A stretch of DNA of 64,000 nt, taken from assembly GCF_007096355.1 (NCBI RefSeq), contig NZ_VKDF01000006.1:68896-132895 (forward strand), given 5' to 3'. The translations under genes were made by a program, and so were the position numbers. Below, piece after piece: positions 37,146 to 51,109 of this stretch. The stretch is from Paracoccus sp. M683. Lineage in GTDB: Bacteria; Pseudomonadota; Alphaproteobacteria; Rhodobacterales; Rhodobacteraceae. Below the pieces are notes generated by a model. The model searched no databases. It was not told where the DNA came from and saw only the letters and a program-made list of their open reading frames with translations. The number at the start of each line of letters is the position of its first letter. Positions within the stretch are counted from its first letter, which is position 1.

Positions 37146-38285
37146 CCGCCGTGCCAGAAGCCACAGGCAGGGCAGGATCGCCGCCACCAGCAGCGCGATC
37201 AGGCCAAAGGCCACGCGCAGGCCCATGGTCTCGCTGACCAGACCCATCACGGGCGGGCCGATGAAAAAGCCGGTAAAGCCGATCATCCAGGCCCGTGCGA
37301 TGGCGCTGGCGCGCTGCGTATCGGGCACGGTCCGGCCGATCAGGCTGTTGGCGGTGGGCACCACCACCGCCACCCCCAGCCCCAGGGCCGCCGCCCCCAT
37401 CAGTGCCAGCCCAAGACCGGGCGCAAAGGCCAGAAGCAACGCCCCGATCGTCGCGAAGATCACCGAAACCGCGATCAGGCGCACTTCACCCAGCACCACG
37501 GCCAGCCATTGCCCCGCCAACCGCGCACAGCCCATCGACAGGGCGAACATGGCGGGCCCGAATGCGCCCAGACCGCCCTCGGCTTCCAGCGTGCGCTCGA
37601 TATGGATGGCCGCCCAGCTTTCGGTGCCGTTTTCGGCCAGAAAGCACAGCCACAGGATCGCGGCACCCGGCAGCACGATCAGCCAGGGCGCGGGCATGCT
37701 GGATTTGCTGGCGTCATTATCGGGGTCAGCCGTGCGCGGGCGGCGGCGACGCATCAGCGGCACCAGCGCGAAGATCGCCAGCGAGACGATGATGACGGTG
37801 ACGCCATGGCTGATCCCCAATTGCCGCGCCACACCCACCATCCCGGCCGACAGCGCCAGCGCAAAGGAAAACAGCGCGTGGTTCAGGTTCATCAGCGAAT
37901 GCCCGACGCGGGCCTCGATTTCCGAAATGCGGATATTGGCCAGGATGTCGCAAAGCGACATGGTCATGCCCAGAACCAGCAGGACCAGACCCAATTCCCA
38001 TCGCGACCCGATCAGCGCTGGAAACAGCGCGACCACGGCCACAGCCAGCCCGCTGGCGGGCAGCAGCCCATGACCGAAATGCTTGCGCAGGCGCGGGGCG
38101 ATGGACATGGCCGTCATGCCACCCACTGCAGACAGCATCATCAGCGCACCGAATTGCGCATCCGACACGCCCGCGCGCATCTTGATATCCGGCAGCCAGC
38201 CCGCGAAGGCACCCCAGAACAGGCCAATGGCGACAAGCCCTGCCGCCGGCGCCCTCGACTGGCGCAGATCATCCACGAAACTCAT
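37125..38285 (-). CDS. MFS transporter
   Basis: 386 aa with about twelve hydrophobic helices in two halves separated by a charged loop (MRRRRPRTADPDNDASK). The first half shows GLFWGAFAGWLPDIK and SMSIAPRLRKHFGHG-like loop residues typical of the YbjJ-like/sugar-type MFS group. Substrate not assignable. The ATG at 38285 is preferred (GGGGGA upstream) to the longer frame from 38321. Its 3' end overlaps the HprK-PqqD gene in the opposite direction. Confidence 0.87.
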   Translation of the reverse strand: MSFVDDLRQSRAPAAGLVAIGLFWGAFAGWLPDIKMRAGVSDAQFGALMMLSAVGGMTAMSIAPRLRKHFGHGLLPASGLAVAVVALFPALIGSRWELGLVLLVLGMTMSLCDILANIRISEIEARVGHSLMNLNHALFSFALALSAGMVGVARQLGISHGVTVIIVSLAIFALVPLMRRRRPRTADPDNDASKSSMPAPWLIVLPGAAILWLCFLAENGTESWAAIHIERTLEAEGGLGAFGPAMFALSMGCARLAGQWLAVVLGEVRLIAVSVIFATIGALLLAFAPGLGLALMGAAALGLGVAVVVPTANSLIGRTVPDTQRASAIARAWMIGFTGFFIGPPVMGLVSETMGLRVAFGLIALLVAAILPCLWLLARRLRPAGA

Positions 38286-38547
38286 TGCGAATCCCCCGAT
38301 CAGGCGCCGCCGCGCCGTCAAGCCCTGAGCGGCTGATAACGATTACAGGATACGCCGCAAGCCCGAAATCGCATGATTTCGCACTCTGGCAGGTCGATGT
38401 GGCGGTTTGGCAGATACAGAGCGCCTGCGTTCCGACCCTGAACCGCCAGATTTCCGCTTTCCAAACGGCCCAACCCGCGCTATAGGCCCGGCTTCGGTCG
38501 TGCACCCTTGGAGGACGGCCGCCAAACGCAATGTAAGGAATAAAGCA

Positions 38548-39183
38548 ATGGCCAAAGAGATCCCTGATCTGGTGGCCGAGGCACGCGCGGGGTCAGGCAA
38601 GGGGGCCGCCCGTCAAGCTCGCCGTGAAGGCAAGGTGCCCGGTATCGTCTATGGTGACCACAAGGACCCGGTTACCGTTCAATTCGAATTCAACTCGCTT
38701 CTGACCAAGCTGCGCGCCGGTCGCTTCATGTCCACGCTGTGGAACCTGAAGGTCGAAGGCCAGGAAGACGTTCGCGTCATCTGCCGCGGCGTGCAGAAGG
38801 ACGTGGTCAAGGACCTGCCGACGCATATCGACTTCATGCGCCTGCGCCGGACCTCGAAAGTGAACCTGTTCATCCCGGTCGAATTCATCAACCAGGACAA
38901 GTGCCCCGGCCTGCGCAAGGGCGGCACGCTGGTGACGGTTCGTCCCGAGGTCGAGCTGGTCGTGACCGCGGGTGACATCCCCGATCACATCACCGTCGAT
39001 CTGTCGGGTCTGGAAGTCGGCGACGGCATCCACATCCACGACGTGACCCTGCCCGCCGGCACCAAGGCTACCATCGACCGCAACTTCGCCATCGCCAACA
39101 TCGCCGCCCCCTCGGCGCTGCGTTCCAGCGATGATTCGGGCGACGCGGACGAGGAAGCCGTCGAGGCCACGGCAGAAGAATAA
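38548..39183 (+). CDS. rplY: Ribosomal protein bL25, long CTC form
   Basis: 211-aa 5S-rRNA-binding protein. The N-terminal L25 domain ([26 protein letters not shown]) is followed by the beta-rich TL5/CTC domain and an acidic tail ([17 protein letters not shown]). The ATG at 38548 has AAGGA about 7 bases upstream; the longer frame from 38407 has no site. The 262-base upstream region between the MFS gene and rplY holds no other gene; promoter elements were not pinned down. A strong terminator follows. Confidence 0.95.
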   Translation: MAKEIPDLVAEARAGSGKGAARQARREGKVPGIVYGDHKDPVTVQFEFNSLLTKLRAGRFMSTLWNLKVEGQEDVRVICRGVQKDVVKDLPTHIDFMRLRRTSKVNLFIPVEFINQDKCPGLRKGGTLVTVRPEVELVVTAGDIPDHITVDLSGLEVGDGIHIHDVTLPAGTKATIDRNFAIANIAAPSALRSSDDSGDADEEAVEATAEE

Positions 39184-39215
39184 GCCCCGCACCGCTTGCG
39201 ATGGCTTTCGGATTG

Positions 39216-39245
39216 AACGGGCGGCCCATCGTGGCCGCCCGTTTT
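39216..39245 (+). terminator. Rho-independent terminator of rplY
   Basis: Perfect 11-bp arms (39216-39226 and 39233-39243) with a 6-base loop and four T at the 3' side. It lies 33 bases past rplY; the convergent FkbM gene stops within its last base. Confidence 0.9.
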
Positions 39246-39967
39246 CATTGCCCGGTGTTGTCCGCCGAACCCATGCGCAGAAAAGCCGAAACCCCACGAT
39301 AGTTGCGGTTGTGATGCGCATCAAATCCCTGATCCAGCATCAGCCGGGTGATCTCGTCCATGCCCTCTGGCCCGTAGACGACCGGATGCAGTTCCACGAC
39401 GACCAGCCGCAGATGCGGCGGCAGCGGGTCGCGCAGCACCTCGCGCTCGGCCCCCTCGATATCCATGATGATCGCCGTTGCCCCGCTGCCGCGCAGAAGC
39501 TGCCGCAGCCGCCTGACCGGCACCTCGGTGGGCTGGCTGCGCAGGCGGGGATTGGGATGCACAGAGCCGCTCCAGAAGCCCGGATTGATATGCATGGTGG
39601 CCGTGTCGCCCGGATGATCCGCGCCAACGACCGCGCCCTTGATCAGCCGGATGCCATCGGCTCCGTTAAGGCGAAAATTACGACGCAGGGCCTGGTGCAT
39701 CTGCGGATTGGCCTCGACCGCCGTGACCGCCTGCGGACCAAGGATCCGCGCCGCCGTCAGGCTTACCAGCCCGGACCCGGCCCCAAGGTCCAGCAGCCGG
39801 TCGCCGGGCCGGATGAACCGTGTCAGCAAAGCGCGCTCTGACACCTCGAACTGGCCCGATTGCAGACGCTCGCGCAGCGGGGGCGACAGGGCTTCGACCG
39901 GAACCTCGATCCGAAACCCGTCAATCTGAAAGATCTCGACCGCGCCGGGGAAATTGGTGCTGTTCAT
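39245..39967 (-). CDS. FkbM-family methyltransferase
   Basis: 240 aa. SAM-binding motif I is DRLLDLGAGSGLVSL (about residues 57-71), motif II AVTAVEANPQM, then IIMDIEGAEREVL, which is the typical FkbM IDIEGAE block, and VVVELHP. Such enzymes O-methylate varied substrates, often sugars or polyketides. Substrate unknown. The ATG at 39967 has AGGACA upstream. It diverges from trmFO. Confidence 0.87.
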   Translation of the reverse strand: MNSTNFPGAVEIFQIDGFRIEVPVEALSPPLRERLQSGQFEVSERALLTRFIRPGDRLLDLGAGSGLVSLTAARILGPQAVTAVEANPQMHQALRRNFRLNGADGIRLIKGAVVGADHPGDTATMHINPGFWSGSVHPNPRLRSQPTEVPVRRLRQLLRGSGATAIIMDIEGAEREVLRDPLPPHLRLVVVELHPVVYGPEGMDEITRLMLDQGFDAHHNRNYRGVSAFLRMGSADNTGQ

Positions 39968-40088
39968 CTTGTCCTGCCTGCCGCAACCCTCACCTGATAG
40001 CAGGCCTTGGGCACCCCCGACCAGCCTTGCGGGGTTGCGGCAGCGCATCGCCGTTGCTACCTGAGCCGCAGACCAAGGAAGGACGCGC

Positions 40089-41426
40089 ATGGAACCCGTT
40101 CACATCATCGGCGCCGGCCTTGCCGGATCCGAAGCCGCCTGGCAGATCGCCCGTGCCGGCGTGCCCGTCCTGCTGCACGAGATGCGCCCGCAGGTCGCGA
40201 CCTTTGCCCACAAGACCGGCGATTGCGCCGAGATGGTCTGCTCGAACAGTTTTCGCTCGGATGACGACCAGATGAATGCCGTGGGCCAGCTGCATTGGGA
40301 AATGCGGGCGGCGGGCGGGCTGATCATGGCCATGGCCGACCGCCACCGGCTACCTGCCGGTGGCGCCCTGGCCGTCGACCGCGATGCCTTTTCGGCTTCC
40401 GTCACCGCGGCACTTCAGGCTGATCCGCTGATCCAGATCGTGCCGGGCGAGGTCCGCGACCTGCCCGAAAACGGCAACTGGATCGTGGCCACCGGCCCGC
40501 TGACCTCGGACGCGCTGGCGGGCTCGATCCGGGGGCTGACAGGAACCGAGGCACTGGCCTTCTTCGACGCCATCGCCCCCATCGTTCATGCCGAAACCAT
40601 CGACATGTCGGTTGCCTGGGAACAGTCGCGCTATGACAAGGGCGAGACTTTGGCCGAGCAGCGCGCCTATATCAACTGCCCAATGACGAAACCGGAATAC
40701 GAGGCTTTCATCGACGCGCTTCTGGCCGCCGACAAAACGGAATTTCGCGAAGGCGAGACGGCGGGCTATTTCGACGGCTGCCTGCCTATCGAGGTCATGG
40801 CCGAACGCGGCCGCGAAACCCTGCGCCATGGTCCGATGAAGCCCGTGGGCCTGACCAACAGCCACAACCCCGCCGAAAAAGCCTATGCAGTCGTTCAACT
40901 TCGCCGCGATAATGCATTGGGAACGCTGTATAATATCGTCGGCTTTCAGACCAAGATGAAATACGGCGCGCAGACCGAGGTTTTCCGGATGATCCCCGGC
41001 CTGCAAAACGCCAGCTTCGCCCGGCTTGGCGGCATCCATCGCAATTCCTTCCTCAACTCCCCCACGCTGCTGGATGACCGGATGCGCCTGCGGACGCGTC
41101 CGAACCTGCGCTTTGCCGGGCAGGTCACGGGTGTCGAGGGCTATGTCGAAAGCGCCGCCATGGGCCTGCTTGCGGGTCGGATGGCGGCCGCACAGGCCAA
41201 GGGCGCCGACCTGCCGCCGCCGCATCATACCACCGCGATGGGCGCGCTGGTCAGCCACATCACCGGCGGCGCCGAGGCTAAAACCTTTCAGCCGATGAAC
41301 GTGAATTTCGGCCTCTTCCCGCCGCTGGACGAGGCGCGCGGTGGCCGCAGGGGCCGCAAGGACCGCTATCCGGCCTATACGCAGCGCGCCAAGGACGATT
41401 TCCGCGCATGGCTGGCGACACAGTAA
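40089..41426 (+). CDS. trmFO: Methylenetetrahydrofolate-tRNA-(uracil-5-)-methyltransferase TrmFO
   Basis: 445-aa FAD and folate-dependent enzyme that makes m5U54 in the T loop of tRNAs. FAD motif [14 protein letters not shown] at the N-terminus, [18 protein letters not shown] in the middle, and CSNSFRSDD with a conserved Cys (residue 51). AAGGA precedes the ATG. The next gene, gluQ, starts 19 bases before its stop, so two tRNA-modifying genes are coupled. Confidence 0.96.
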   Translation: MEPVHIIGAGLAGSEAAWQIARAGVPVLLHEMRPQVATFAHKTGDCAEMVCSNSFRSDDDQMNAVGQLHWEMRAAGGLIMAMADRHRLPAGGALAVDRDAFSASVTAALQADPLIQIVPGEVRDLPENGNWIVATGPLTSDALAGSIRGLTGTEALAFFDAIAPIVHAETIDMSVAWEQSRYDKGETLAEQRAYINCPMTKPEYEAFIDALLAADKTEFREGETAGYFDGCLPIEVMAERGRETLRHGPMKPVGLTNSHNPAEKAYAVVQLRRDNALGTLYNIVGFQTKMKYGAQTEVFRMIPGLQNASFARLGGIHRNSFLNSPTLLDDRMRLRTRPNLRFAGQVTGVEGYVESAAMGLLAGRMAAAQAKGADLPPPHHTTAMGALVSHITGGAEAKTFQPMNVNFGLFPPLDEARGGRRGRKDRYPAYTQRAKDDFRAWLATQ

Positions 41427-42253
41427 CCCGCTTCGCCCCCTCGCCCACAGGGCTTTTGCACCTCGGCCACGCCTATGCGGCATTCGCGGCCGAACGCAAG
41501 GCCACACCCGGAAAATTCCTGCTGCGCATCGAGGATATCGACCGCGACCGCTGCAAACCCGAGTTCGAGGCCGCGATCTACGAGGATCTGCACTGGCTTG
41601 GCCTCGACTGGCCCCTGCCAGTGATGCGCCAATCCGACCGGATGGCGGCCTATCACGCAGCGCTGGATCGGCTGGCCCCGCTGAGCTATCCCTGCCGATG
41701 CCGCCGCGGCGATATCCGCGCCGCCCTGTCAGCCCCGCAAGAGGGCAGCTTGCCCGCAGGCCCGGACGGGCTGATCTATCCCGGCACCTGTCGCCATCGC
41801 CCGATGTCCGATGCTGGCCCGGATGACGTGATCCGGCTTGACGTGGCGCGGGCCTTTGAAGCGCTTGGCCTGGAGCGGATCAGCTTTCGCGATCGCGAGA
41901 TCATGCCTGGCCATGACCATGCCCTGACCCGCGACGAATTTCTTGACGGTATCGGTGACGTCATCCTGTCCCGTCGCGGCATGGGCACCTCCTATCACCT
42001 CGCGGTGGTGGTGGATGACGCCGCGCAGCAGATCAACCTGATCACACGAGGGAAAGATCTTTTTGATTCAACATACATACATGTATTAATTCAAAAATTA
42101 CTTCAGTATCGGACACCAGTTTACCACCATCATCGCCTGATCCGCGACGACGCTGGGAAACGCCTCGCCAAACGCGACGATGCCCGCGCCATCCGCGCCT
42201 TTCGTCAGGACGGCGCGACCCCTGACGACATCCGCCGGCTACTCGCGCTCTAG
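41408..42253 (+). CDS. gluQ: Glutamyl-Q tRNA(Asp) synthetase
   Basis: 281-aa GluRS paralogue that attaches Glu to queuosine at position 34 of tRNA-Asp. Class I signatures are HLGH (residues 18-21; preceded by RFAPSPTG) and the KMSKS-like KRLAKRD. Zinc ligands CRC and later YPGTC are present. It lacks the anticodon-binding domain, as expected. The start overlaps trmFO. A 70-base AT-rich patch (about 42050-42120) within this gene differs sharply from its surroundings but leaves the frame intact. Confidence 0.93.
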   Translation: MAGDTVTRFAPSPTGLLHLGHAYAAFAAERKATPGKFLLRIEDIDRDRCKPEFEAAIYEDLHWLGLDWPLPVMRQSDRMAAYHAALDRLAPLSYPCRCRRGDIRAALSAPQEGSLPAGPDGLIYPGTCRHRPMSDAGPDDVIRLDVARAFEALGLERISFRDREIMPGHDHALTRDEFLDGIGDVILSRRGMGTSYHLAVVVDDAAQQINLITRGKDLFDSTYIHVLIQKLLQYRTPVYHHHRLIRDDAGKRLAKRDDARAIRAFRQDGATPDDIRRLLAL

Positions 42254-42270
42254 GTCCATCAGCCGTGTCA

Positions 42271-42301
42271 AAATATCCTGGGGTCCGGGGTGAAACCCCG
42301 G
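42271..42301. terminator. Hairpin between gluQ and hisI (repeat copy 3)
   Basis: AAATATCC (42271-42278) followed by a 7-bp hairpin CCGGGGT-GAA-ACCCCGG (42285-42301), between convergent genes. Related to the copies at 231-259 and 23715-23757. It may serve as terminator for both neighbours; no strong T-run. Confidence 0.55.
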
Positions 42302-42302
42302 T

Positions 42303-42662
42303 TCAGCCGTCTGCCATTGGGGCCATGATCTCGACCTCTTCCCCGGACCGCACCGCGCGATAGAAACAGCTGCGCCGGTTGGTGTGGCAGGCTGGCCCGG
42401 TCTGATCGACGATCAGCAGCAAAGTGTCGCGATCACAATCCACCCGCAATTCCATCAATCGCTGGACATGGCCGCTGCTTTCACCCTTTGCCCAGAAATC
42501 CTGCCGCGAGCGCGACCAATAGGTCACCCGGCCGGTTTCCAGCGTCCGCCGCAGTGACTCGGCATTCATCCAGGCCATCATCAGCACCTCGCCCTCGGGC
42601 GATTGCGCGATGGCGGGGATCAGGCCGTTGGCATCATATTTCAGGCTTTCGGGCGCGAACAT
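42303..42662 (-). CDS. hisI: Phosphoribosyl-AMP cyclohydrolase
   Basis: 119-aa stand-alone PRA-CH domain, third step of histidine synthesis. Metal ligands are in RVDCDRDTLLLIVDQTGPACHTNRRSCFYR (Cys and Asp cluster). TYWSRSRQDFWAKGESSGH is the other conserved block. AAAGGA precedes the ATG. The hisE domain is not attached. Confidence 0.96.
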   Translation of the reverse strand: MFAPESLKYDANGLIPAIAQSPEGEVLMMAWMNAESLRRTLETGRVTYWSRSRQDFWAKGESSGHVQRLMELRVDCDRDTLLLIVDQTGPACHTNRRSCFYRAVRSGEEVEIMAPMADG

Positions 42663-42717
42663 CGTCTTTCCTTTCGTTCTGCGCCTACCTATCTAGGACG
42701 GAAGCGACGGGGGTTCC

Positions 42718-43155
42718 ATGTCAGACAGCGACCTGATGCAGCTCTATTCACGCCGGATTCTGGCGCTGACGGCCGCAATGCCCCATGCCGGGCGGCTGCA
42801 ATCACCGCAGGGCAGTGCGATGCGCCGGTCCCCGCAATGCGGCTCGTCCGTAACCATCGACCTGACGCTGAAGGACGGACGCATCGCCGATTTCGGCCAA
42901 GAGGTGCGCGCCTGCGCGCTTGGTCAGGCATCGGCCTCGGTCCTGGGCAGCGGCGTAACCGGCCGCAGCCGCGACGAGATCCTGACAGCCCGCAACGCCC
43001 TGCACCAGATGCTGACCGCCGGCGGCCATCCCCCGCAAGCCCCCTTTGCCGAGTTGGAAGCCCTGCTGCCGGCCCGCGACTATCCCAATCGGCATGCCTC
43101 GATCATGCTGGCCTGGGATGCCACGCTAGCCGCAATGGACCAGGCCGCAGCCTGA
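42718..43155 (+). CDS. IscU/NifU-like iron-sulfur scaffold family protein
   Basis: 145 aa. Matches the NifU_N type: PQCGSSVTIDLTLKDGRIADFGQEVRACALGQASASV, with Cys41 and Cys66 in the positions of the first two scaffold cysteines and a later ARDYPNRHASIMLAWDA in place of the usual third Cys region. The third cysteine is missing, so cluster assembly may differ from IscU/SufU. Divergent from hisI. About 337 bases of mostly non-coding DNA follow, with one tiny minus-strand gene and its terminator. Confidence 0.85.
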   Translation: MSDSDLMQLYSRRILALTAAMPHAGRLQSPQGSAMRRSPQCGSSVTIDLTLKDGRIADFGQEVRACALGQASASVLGSGVTGRSRDEILTARNALHQMLTAGGHPPQAPFAELEALLPARDYPNRHASIMLAWDATLAAMDQAAA

Positions 43156-43191
43156 ACCCGGCAGCCCGAAAGCCCAGGACCGATTGCCATG

Positions 43192-43218
43192 AAAAAACCG
43201 GCCCCTGCCAGGGCCGGT
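43192..43218 (-). terminator. Terminator of the 31-residue peptide gene or recG
   Basis: Eight-base arms (43197-43204 and 43211-43218) with six T following on the minus strand (A-run 43192-43197). It lies 90 bases past the small gene at 43307-43402, itself downstream of recG. Confidence 0.8.
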
Positions 43219-43306
43219 CAAGTTGCGCGTGCAGGGGAACCGAAGGCGGCGCACAGGCGAGCGCACCAGCCAAAAGCAACGCGGGGCAGAAAACACAAAA
43301 ACCGGA

Positions 43307-43402
43307 TCAGCCGTTCAGAATCGCCGGCAACCACAGAACAACCAGGGTTGTCACCGAAATCGCGGCAACGCCCAGAACATCACTCAATATCTCGCGGGTC
43401 AT
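43307..43402 (-). CDS. 31-residue single-helix membrane peptide
   Basis: MTREILSDVL start, then GVAAISVTTLVVLWLPAIL, one predicted membrane helix, and stop. A GGAGGA site stands 7 bases ahead of the ATG, the frame fills a gap otherwise without genes, and a T-run terminator follows. Its short charged start plus one helix resembles tiny hypothetical membrane proteins I associate with Rhodobacterales. It could be co-transcribed with recG (stop 90 bases upstream). Function unknown. Confidence 0.6.
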   Translation of the reverse strand: MTREILSDVLGVAAISVTTLVVLWLPAILNG

Positions 43403-43492
43403 CTGGCTATCCTCCTGTGTTGCTCATTTGTTCTCACGTTGCGCAATCAAAGTAAAGAACTTTTTAGGAACATCTTAGGAAAGTTTAACGGA

Positions 43493-47898
<4,406 letters not shown>

Positions 47899-47990
47899 TC
47901 AATCCACGCCATTTTCGCACCGCGCCGGCGCATCCATCGCGACCGGTCATTCGCAGGCCAGCCGGTTCGACATCCGCCGTCAGAAACACT

Positions 47991-48036
47991 TGCATCCGGC
48001 ACAAGACCACCGGAGCAAATGGCCAGGCCGGATGCA
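47991..48036. other. Inverted repeat in the ligA-ctrA spacer
   Basis: Ten-base perfect arms TGCATCCGGC (47991-48000) and GCCGGATGCA (48027-48036). The 328-base space between ligA and ctrA has no credible gene; this and the hairpin at 48159-48189 are the only structures seen. It lacks a T-run. Confidence 0.5.
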
Positions 48037-48158
48037 GCCGTGATAGCGGCGTGAGGGGGAAATTGTCCAGAAGCCGTGCGGTCGACGGTCGCTGCCTTGG
48101 GCGGTCGGTCCCACCGGGACGGCGGCTGTTCCAGTCGTCACCCACCGGTTCCGGGCTG

Positions 48159-48189
48159 GCGGGGATAGCGGGCGCGGACATATCCCCGC
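48159..48189 (-). terminator. Hairpin directly after ctrA
   Basis: Nine-base perfect arms (48159-48167 and 48181-48189), 13-base loop, 11 bases beyond the ctrA stop. No T-run follows on the minus strand, so termination is possible but not certain. Confidence 0.45.
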
Positions 48190-48199
48190 CCGCAAGGGA

Positions 48200-48910
48200 T
48201 TACAGGCCGACAGCCATCTTTTCTTCATCGGCAGGCGCCGGGTCGCGCAGCACATAGCCACGCCCCCAGACCGTTTCGATATGGTTCTCGCCGGCAAGCG
48301 CCTCGGACAGCTTCTTGCGCAATTTGCAGATGAAGACGTCGATGATCTTCAGTTCCGGCTCGTCCATGCCGCCATAAAGATGGTTCAGGAACATTTCCTT
48401 GGTCAGCGTCGTGCCCTTGCGCAGGCTGAGCAGTTCGAGGATCTGGTATTCCTTGCCCGTCAGGTTCACCGGCTTGCCTTTGACCTCGACCGAGCGCGAA
48501 TCAAGGTTCACCACCAGATCGCCGGTCTGGATCACCGCCTGGCTGTGACCCTTCGAGCGGCGGATGATCGCCTGGATGCGCGCCACCAGTTCTTCGCGCA
48601 CAAAGGGCTTTGTCATATAGTCGTCGGCACCGAAGCCAAAGCCGCGCAGCTTGCTTTCAGTGTCATCCGACCCCGTCAGGATCAGGATCGGCGTGTCGAT
48701 CCGCGACAGACGGATGTGGCGCAAAACCTCCATCCCGTTCATATCGGGCAGATCCAGGTCCAGCAGAATCAGGTCATAGTCATAAAGCTTGGCCAGATCG
48801 ACGCCCTCTTCCCCCATATCGGTCAGAAAGACGTTGTAATTGGCAGCCGTCAGCATCAGTTCGATCGCGCGTGCGGTGCTGGGCTCGTCCTCGACAAGTA
48901 GGATACGCAT
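48200..48910 (-). CDS. ctrA: Cell-cycle response regulator CtrA
   Basis: 236-aa OmpR-type response regulator, the master cell-cycle and, in Rhodobacterales, motility/gene-transfer regulator of alphaproteobacteria. The receiver domain has [21 protein letters not shown] (phospho-Asp) and TKPF. The DNA-binding winged helix has [17 protein letters not shown] and [14 protein letters not shown]. The C-terminal tail is short. The start is the ATG at 48910; the ribosome site is weak. A CtrA-like site lies 54-68 bases upstream, so autoregulation is likely. sciP is directly upstream on the same strand. Confidence 0.96.
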   Translation of the reverse strand: MRILLVEDEPSTARAIELMLTAANYNVFLTDMGEEGVDLAKLYDYDLILLDLDLPDMNGMEVLRHIRLSRIDTPILILTGSDDTESKLRGFGFGADDYMTKPFVREELVARIQAIIRRSKGHSQAVIQTGDLVVNLDSRSVEVKGKPVNLTGKEYQILELLSLRKGTTLTKEMFLNHLYGGMDEPELKIIDVFICKLRKKLSEALAGENHIETVWGRGYVLRDPAPADEEKMAVGL

Positions 48911-48963
48911 TCTTGATAAGTTCCAGTTCAGCCTCGGTCGACTGTAGGTATGCAACGTAAACG

Positions 48964-48978
48964 TTAATATAGCGTTAC
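48964..48978. promoter_or_regulatory. CtrA-like site upstream of ctrA
   Basis: TTAA (48964-48967), TATAGCG, TTAC (48975-48978): one mismatch from TTAA-N7-TTAA. It lies in the 95-base space between sciP and ctrA. Confidence 0.6.
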
Positions 48979-49005
48979 TATCTTGAATCTGTCCGATAAC
49001 TCAAC

Positions 49006-49281
49006 CTAAGAGTGTCTGTATTTTTGCAATGCGGTCACTTTCAGGGCGTTTCTGCCGAAACGTTCCACCGCGACCACCCAGGCGTCAAATTCCTCATCCG
49101 TCAGGTCATAGCGTTCCAACGCCTCTTCCCGCGTCAACAGGCCGCCCAGAACGGCGTTGATGACGGTGGCCTTGCGACTTGCCACCCATCTTGTCGGCAC
49201 AGGCGGCAGATCGGCCATCGTCAGAATCGACCCGTCAGACAAGGTGATGGTGCGCGGGCGAGAGGATTTTCGTATGAACAT
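49006..49281 (-). CDS. sciP: CtrA inhibitor SciP (DUF1153)
   Basis: 91 aa. MFIRKSSRPRTITLSDGSILTMADLP-type N-terminus and helix-turn-helix TREEALERYDLTDEEFDAWVVAV match SciP, which represses CtrA-activated genes. SciP in Caulobacter binds CtrA or its promoters; here it is next to ctrA. GGGAA precedes the ATG at low spacing quality. A CtrA-like box lies 46-60 bases upstream. Confidence 0.93.
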   Translation of the reverse strand: MFIRKSSRPRTITLSDGSILTMADLPPVPTRWVASRKATVINAVLGGLLTREEALERYDLTDEEFDAWVVAVERFGRNALKVTALQKYRHS

Positions 49282-49326
49282 GCGGTATTTCCCGGATAAC
49301 TTGACCCGAAGAATGACCTGCTCGAC

Positions 49327-49341
49327 TTAATGTGACGTTAG
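49327..49341. promoter_or_regulatory. CtrA-like site upstream of sciP
   Basis: TTAA (49327-49330), TGTGACG, TTAG (49338-49341), one mismatch from TTAA-N7-TTAA, in the divergent region between sciP and mnmA. Confidence 0.5.
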
Positions 49342-49437
49342 CGCATGGCGGAAAACTGCCCGGCGCCGCTTGAGAATGTGGGGCATTTTCCTATATTTCG
49401 ACGGAAATTTCCGCCGCCCCACGGCCAGGACCCTGCC

Positions 49438-50610
49438 ATGACCATCGCCACCGGCGCGCCGAACGCGGCGCCAGAACCCGCATTGAACAGCCTTGGATTC
49501 GCCAAGCCCCCCAGCCAGACCCGTGTGGTCGTGGCGATGTCGGGCGGTGTCGACAGCTCGGTCGTGGCGGCGAAACTGGCGCGCGAGGGCTATGACGTGG
49601 TGGGCGTCACCTTGCAGCTTTACGACCATGGCGCGGCGCTGGCCAAGAAGGGCGCCTGCTGTGCCGGGCAGGATATTCACGACGCGCGCCGCGTGGCGGA
49701 ACGCATGGGCTTTCCCCATTACGTTCTGGATTACGAGAACAAGTTCCGCGAATCGGTGATCGACGAATTTGCCGATGCCTATCTTGCCGGCGCGACCCCG
49801 GTGCCCTGCATCCGCTGCAACGAACGGGTGAAGTTCCGCGATCTGTTGCAGACGGCGCGGGAATTGGACGCCGACTGCATGGCGACCGGCCATTATATCC
49901 AGCGCAAGGAAGGTGCTGCGCAGGCGGAACTGCATATGGCGGCCGATCCTGCCCGCGACCAAAGCTATTTTCTGTTCTCAACCACCCAGGAACAGCTTGA
50001 TTTCCTGCGCTTTCCGCTTGGCCATCTGGAAAGCAAGGCCGAGACACGGGCACTTGCGGCCGAGTTCGGGCTGGCTGTGGCCGACAAGCCCGACAGCCAG
50101 GATATCTGCTTTGTCCCCAATGGCGACTATGCCAGCGTGATCGAGAAGCTGCGCCCCGGCGCGGCCGATCCCGGCGATATCGTCGATCAGGCGGGCAATG
50201 TGCTGGGCCAGCATCGCGGCGTGATCCACTATACCATCGGTCAGCGGCGCGGGCTGGGGATCGGCGGCCTTGGCGATCCGCTATATGTCGTGCGGCTTGA
50301 CCCGGATGCGCGCCATGTCGTTGTCGGCCCGAAATCTGCACTGGCGACGAAAATCGTCCCTGTGGGCGAGGTCAACTGGCTTGGCGATCAGCCCTTCGAG
50401 GGCGAGATCGCCTGTGAGGTCCGCATCCGCTCGACCCGCCCGCCCCGGCCCGCAATCCTGCGCGCCCTTGGCGGTCGCAAGGCCGAGGTGGAGCTTCTGG
50501 ACCCCGAAGAGGGCGTCAGCCCCGGTCAGGCCTGCGTCTTTTACGAATCGGGCGGCAGCCGGGTGCTGGGCGGCGGCTGGATCACTGTTCGGCGGCGGCC
50601 AGCAGCCTGA
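49438..50610 (+). CDS. mnmA: tRNA-specific 2-thiouridylase MnmA
   Basis: 390 aa. PP-loop [14 protein letters not shown] (ATP), catalytic Cys in [13 protein letters not shown] and the second in [13 protein letters not shown]. It thiolates U34 of tRNA-Lys, -Glu and -Gln. The ATG at 49438 has AGGA upstream; the frame extends 93 bases further but without a site. It overlaps the convergent sufE by 29 bases; both proteins handle sulfur. Confidence 0.95.
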   Translation: MTIATGAPNAAPEPALNSLGFAKPPSQTRVVVAMSGGVDSSVVAAKLAREGYDVVGVTLQLYDHGAALAKKGACCAGQDIHDARRVAERMGFPHYVLDYENKFRESVIDEFADAYLAGATPVPCIRCNERVKFRDLLQTARELDADCMATGHYIQRKEGAAQAELHMAADPARDQSYFLFSTTQEQLDFLRFPLGHLESKAETRALAAEFGLAVADKPDSQDICFVPNGDYASVIEKLRPGAADPGDIVDQAGNVLGQHRGVIHYTIGQRRGLGIGGLGDPLYVVRLDPDARHVVVGPKSALATKIVPVGEVNWLGDQPFEGEIACEVRIRSTRPPRPAILRALGGRKAEVELLDPEEGVSPGQACVFYESGGSRVLGGGWITVRRRPAA

Positions 50611-50992
50611 TCCGTTCCACCATCGCCCGCAACCCGTTCGAGCGTTGCGAGGACAGATGTTCATCCAGCCCCAGCCGTGCCAACTCGGCCGGGGCGTCGA
50701 TCTGACCCACCTGCCCCACCGGCACGCCGGAATACAGCGCATGCAGGATGGCGATCAGCCCGCGCACGATCATCGCATCGCTTTCACCCTGAAAATCGAA
50801 AACCCCGGCCTCGATCCGGGGCATGATCCAGACCTGGCTGGCGCAGCCATCCACCTTGGTGGCGGGCACGCAAAGCGCCTCGTCCATGGCGGGCATGGCG
50901 CGCCCAAGCTCGATCACGTGGCGATAGCGATCTTCCCAGTCATCGAGGAAATCGAAGGTCTCGGCGATCTCTTCAAAGGCGGGGGTGGCCAT
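50582..50992 (-). CDS. sufE: SufE-family sulfur acceptor
   Basis: 136-aa SufE fold. The conserved sulfur-carrying Cys is in VDGCASQVW (residue 50 region). SufE takes persulfide sulfur from a SufS-type desulfurase. The longer reading frame to 51724 is not real; the ATG at 50992 has AAGGA 9 bases upstream. Confidence 0.94.
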   Translation of the reverse strand: MATPAFEEIAETFDFLDDWEDRYRHVIELGRAMPAMDEALCVPATKVDGCASQVWIMPRIEAGVFDFQGESDAMIVRGLIAILHALYSGVPVGQVGQIDAPAELARLGLDEHLSSQRSNGLRAMVERIRLLAAAEQ

Positions 50993-51109
50993 GATGTGCA
51001 TTCCTTTCGCGACAGCCTTGGGGTTAGCGCGCTCGGGGGCCAAGGTCAAAGAGGCTTTCACAGCCGCCGGCTTTCCCCTATCAATCGGGCAAGAAACGGG
51101 GATGGTGAC

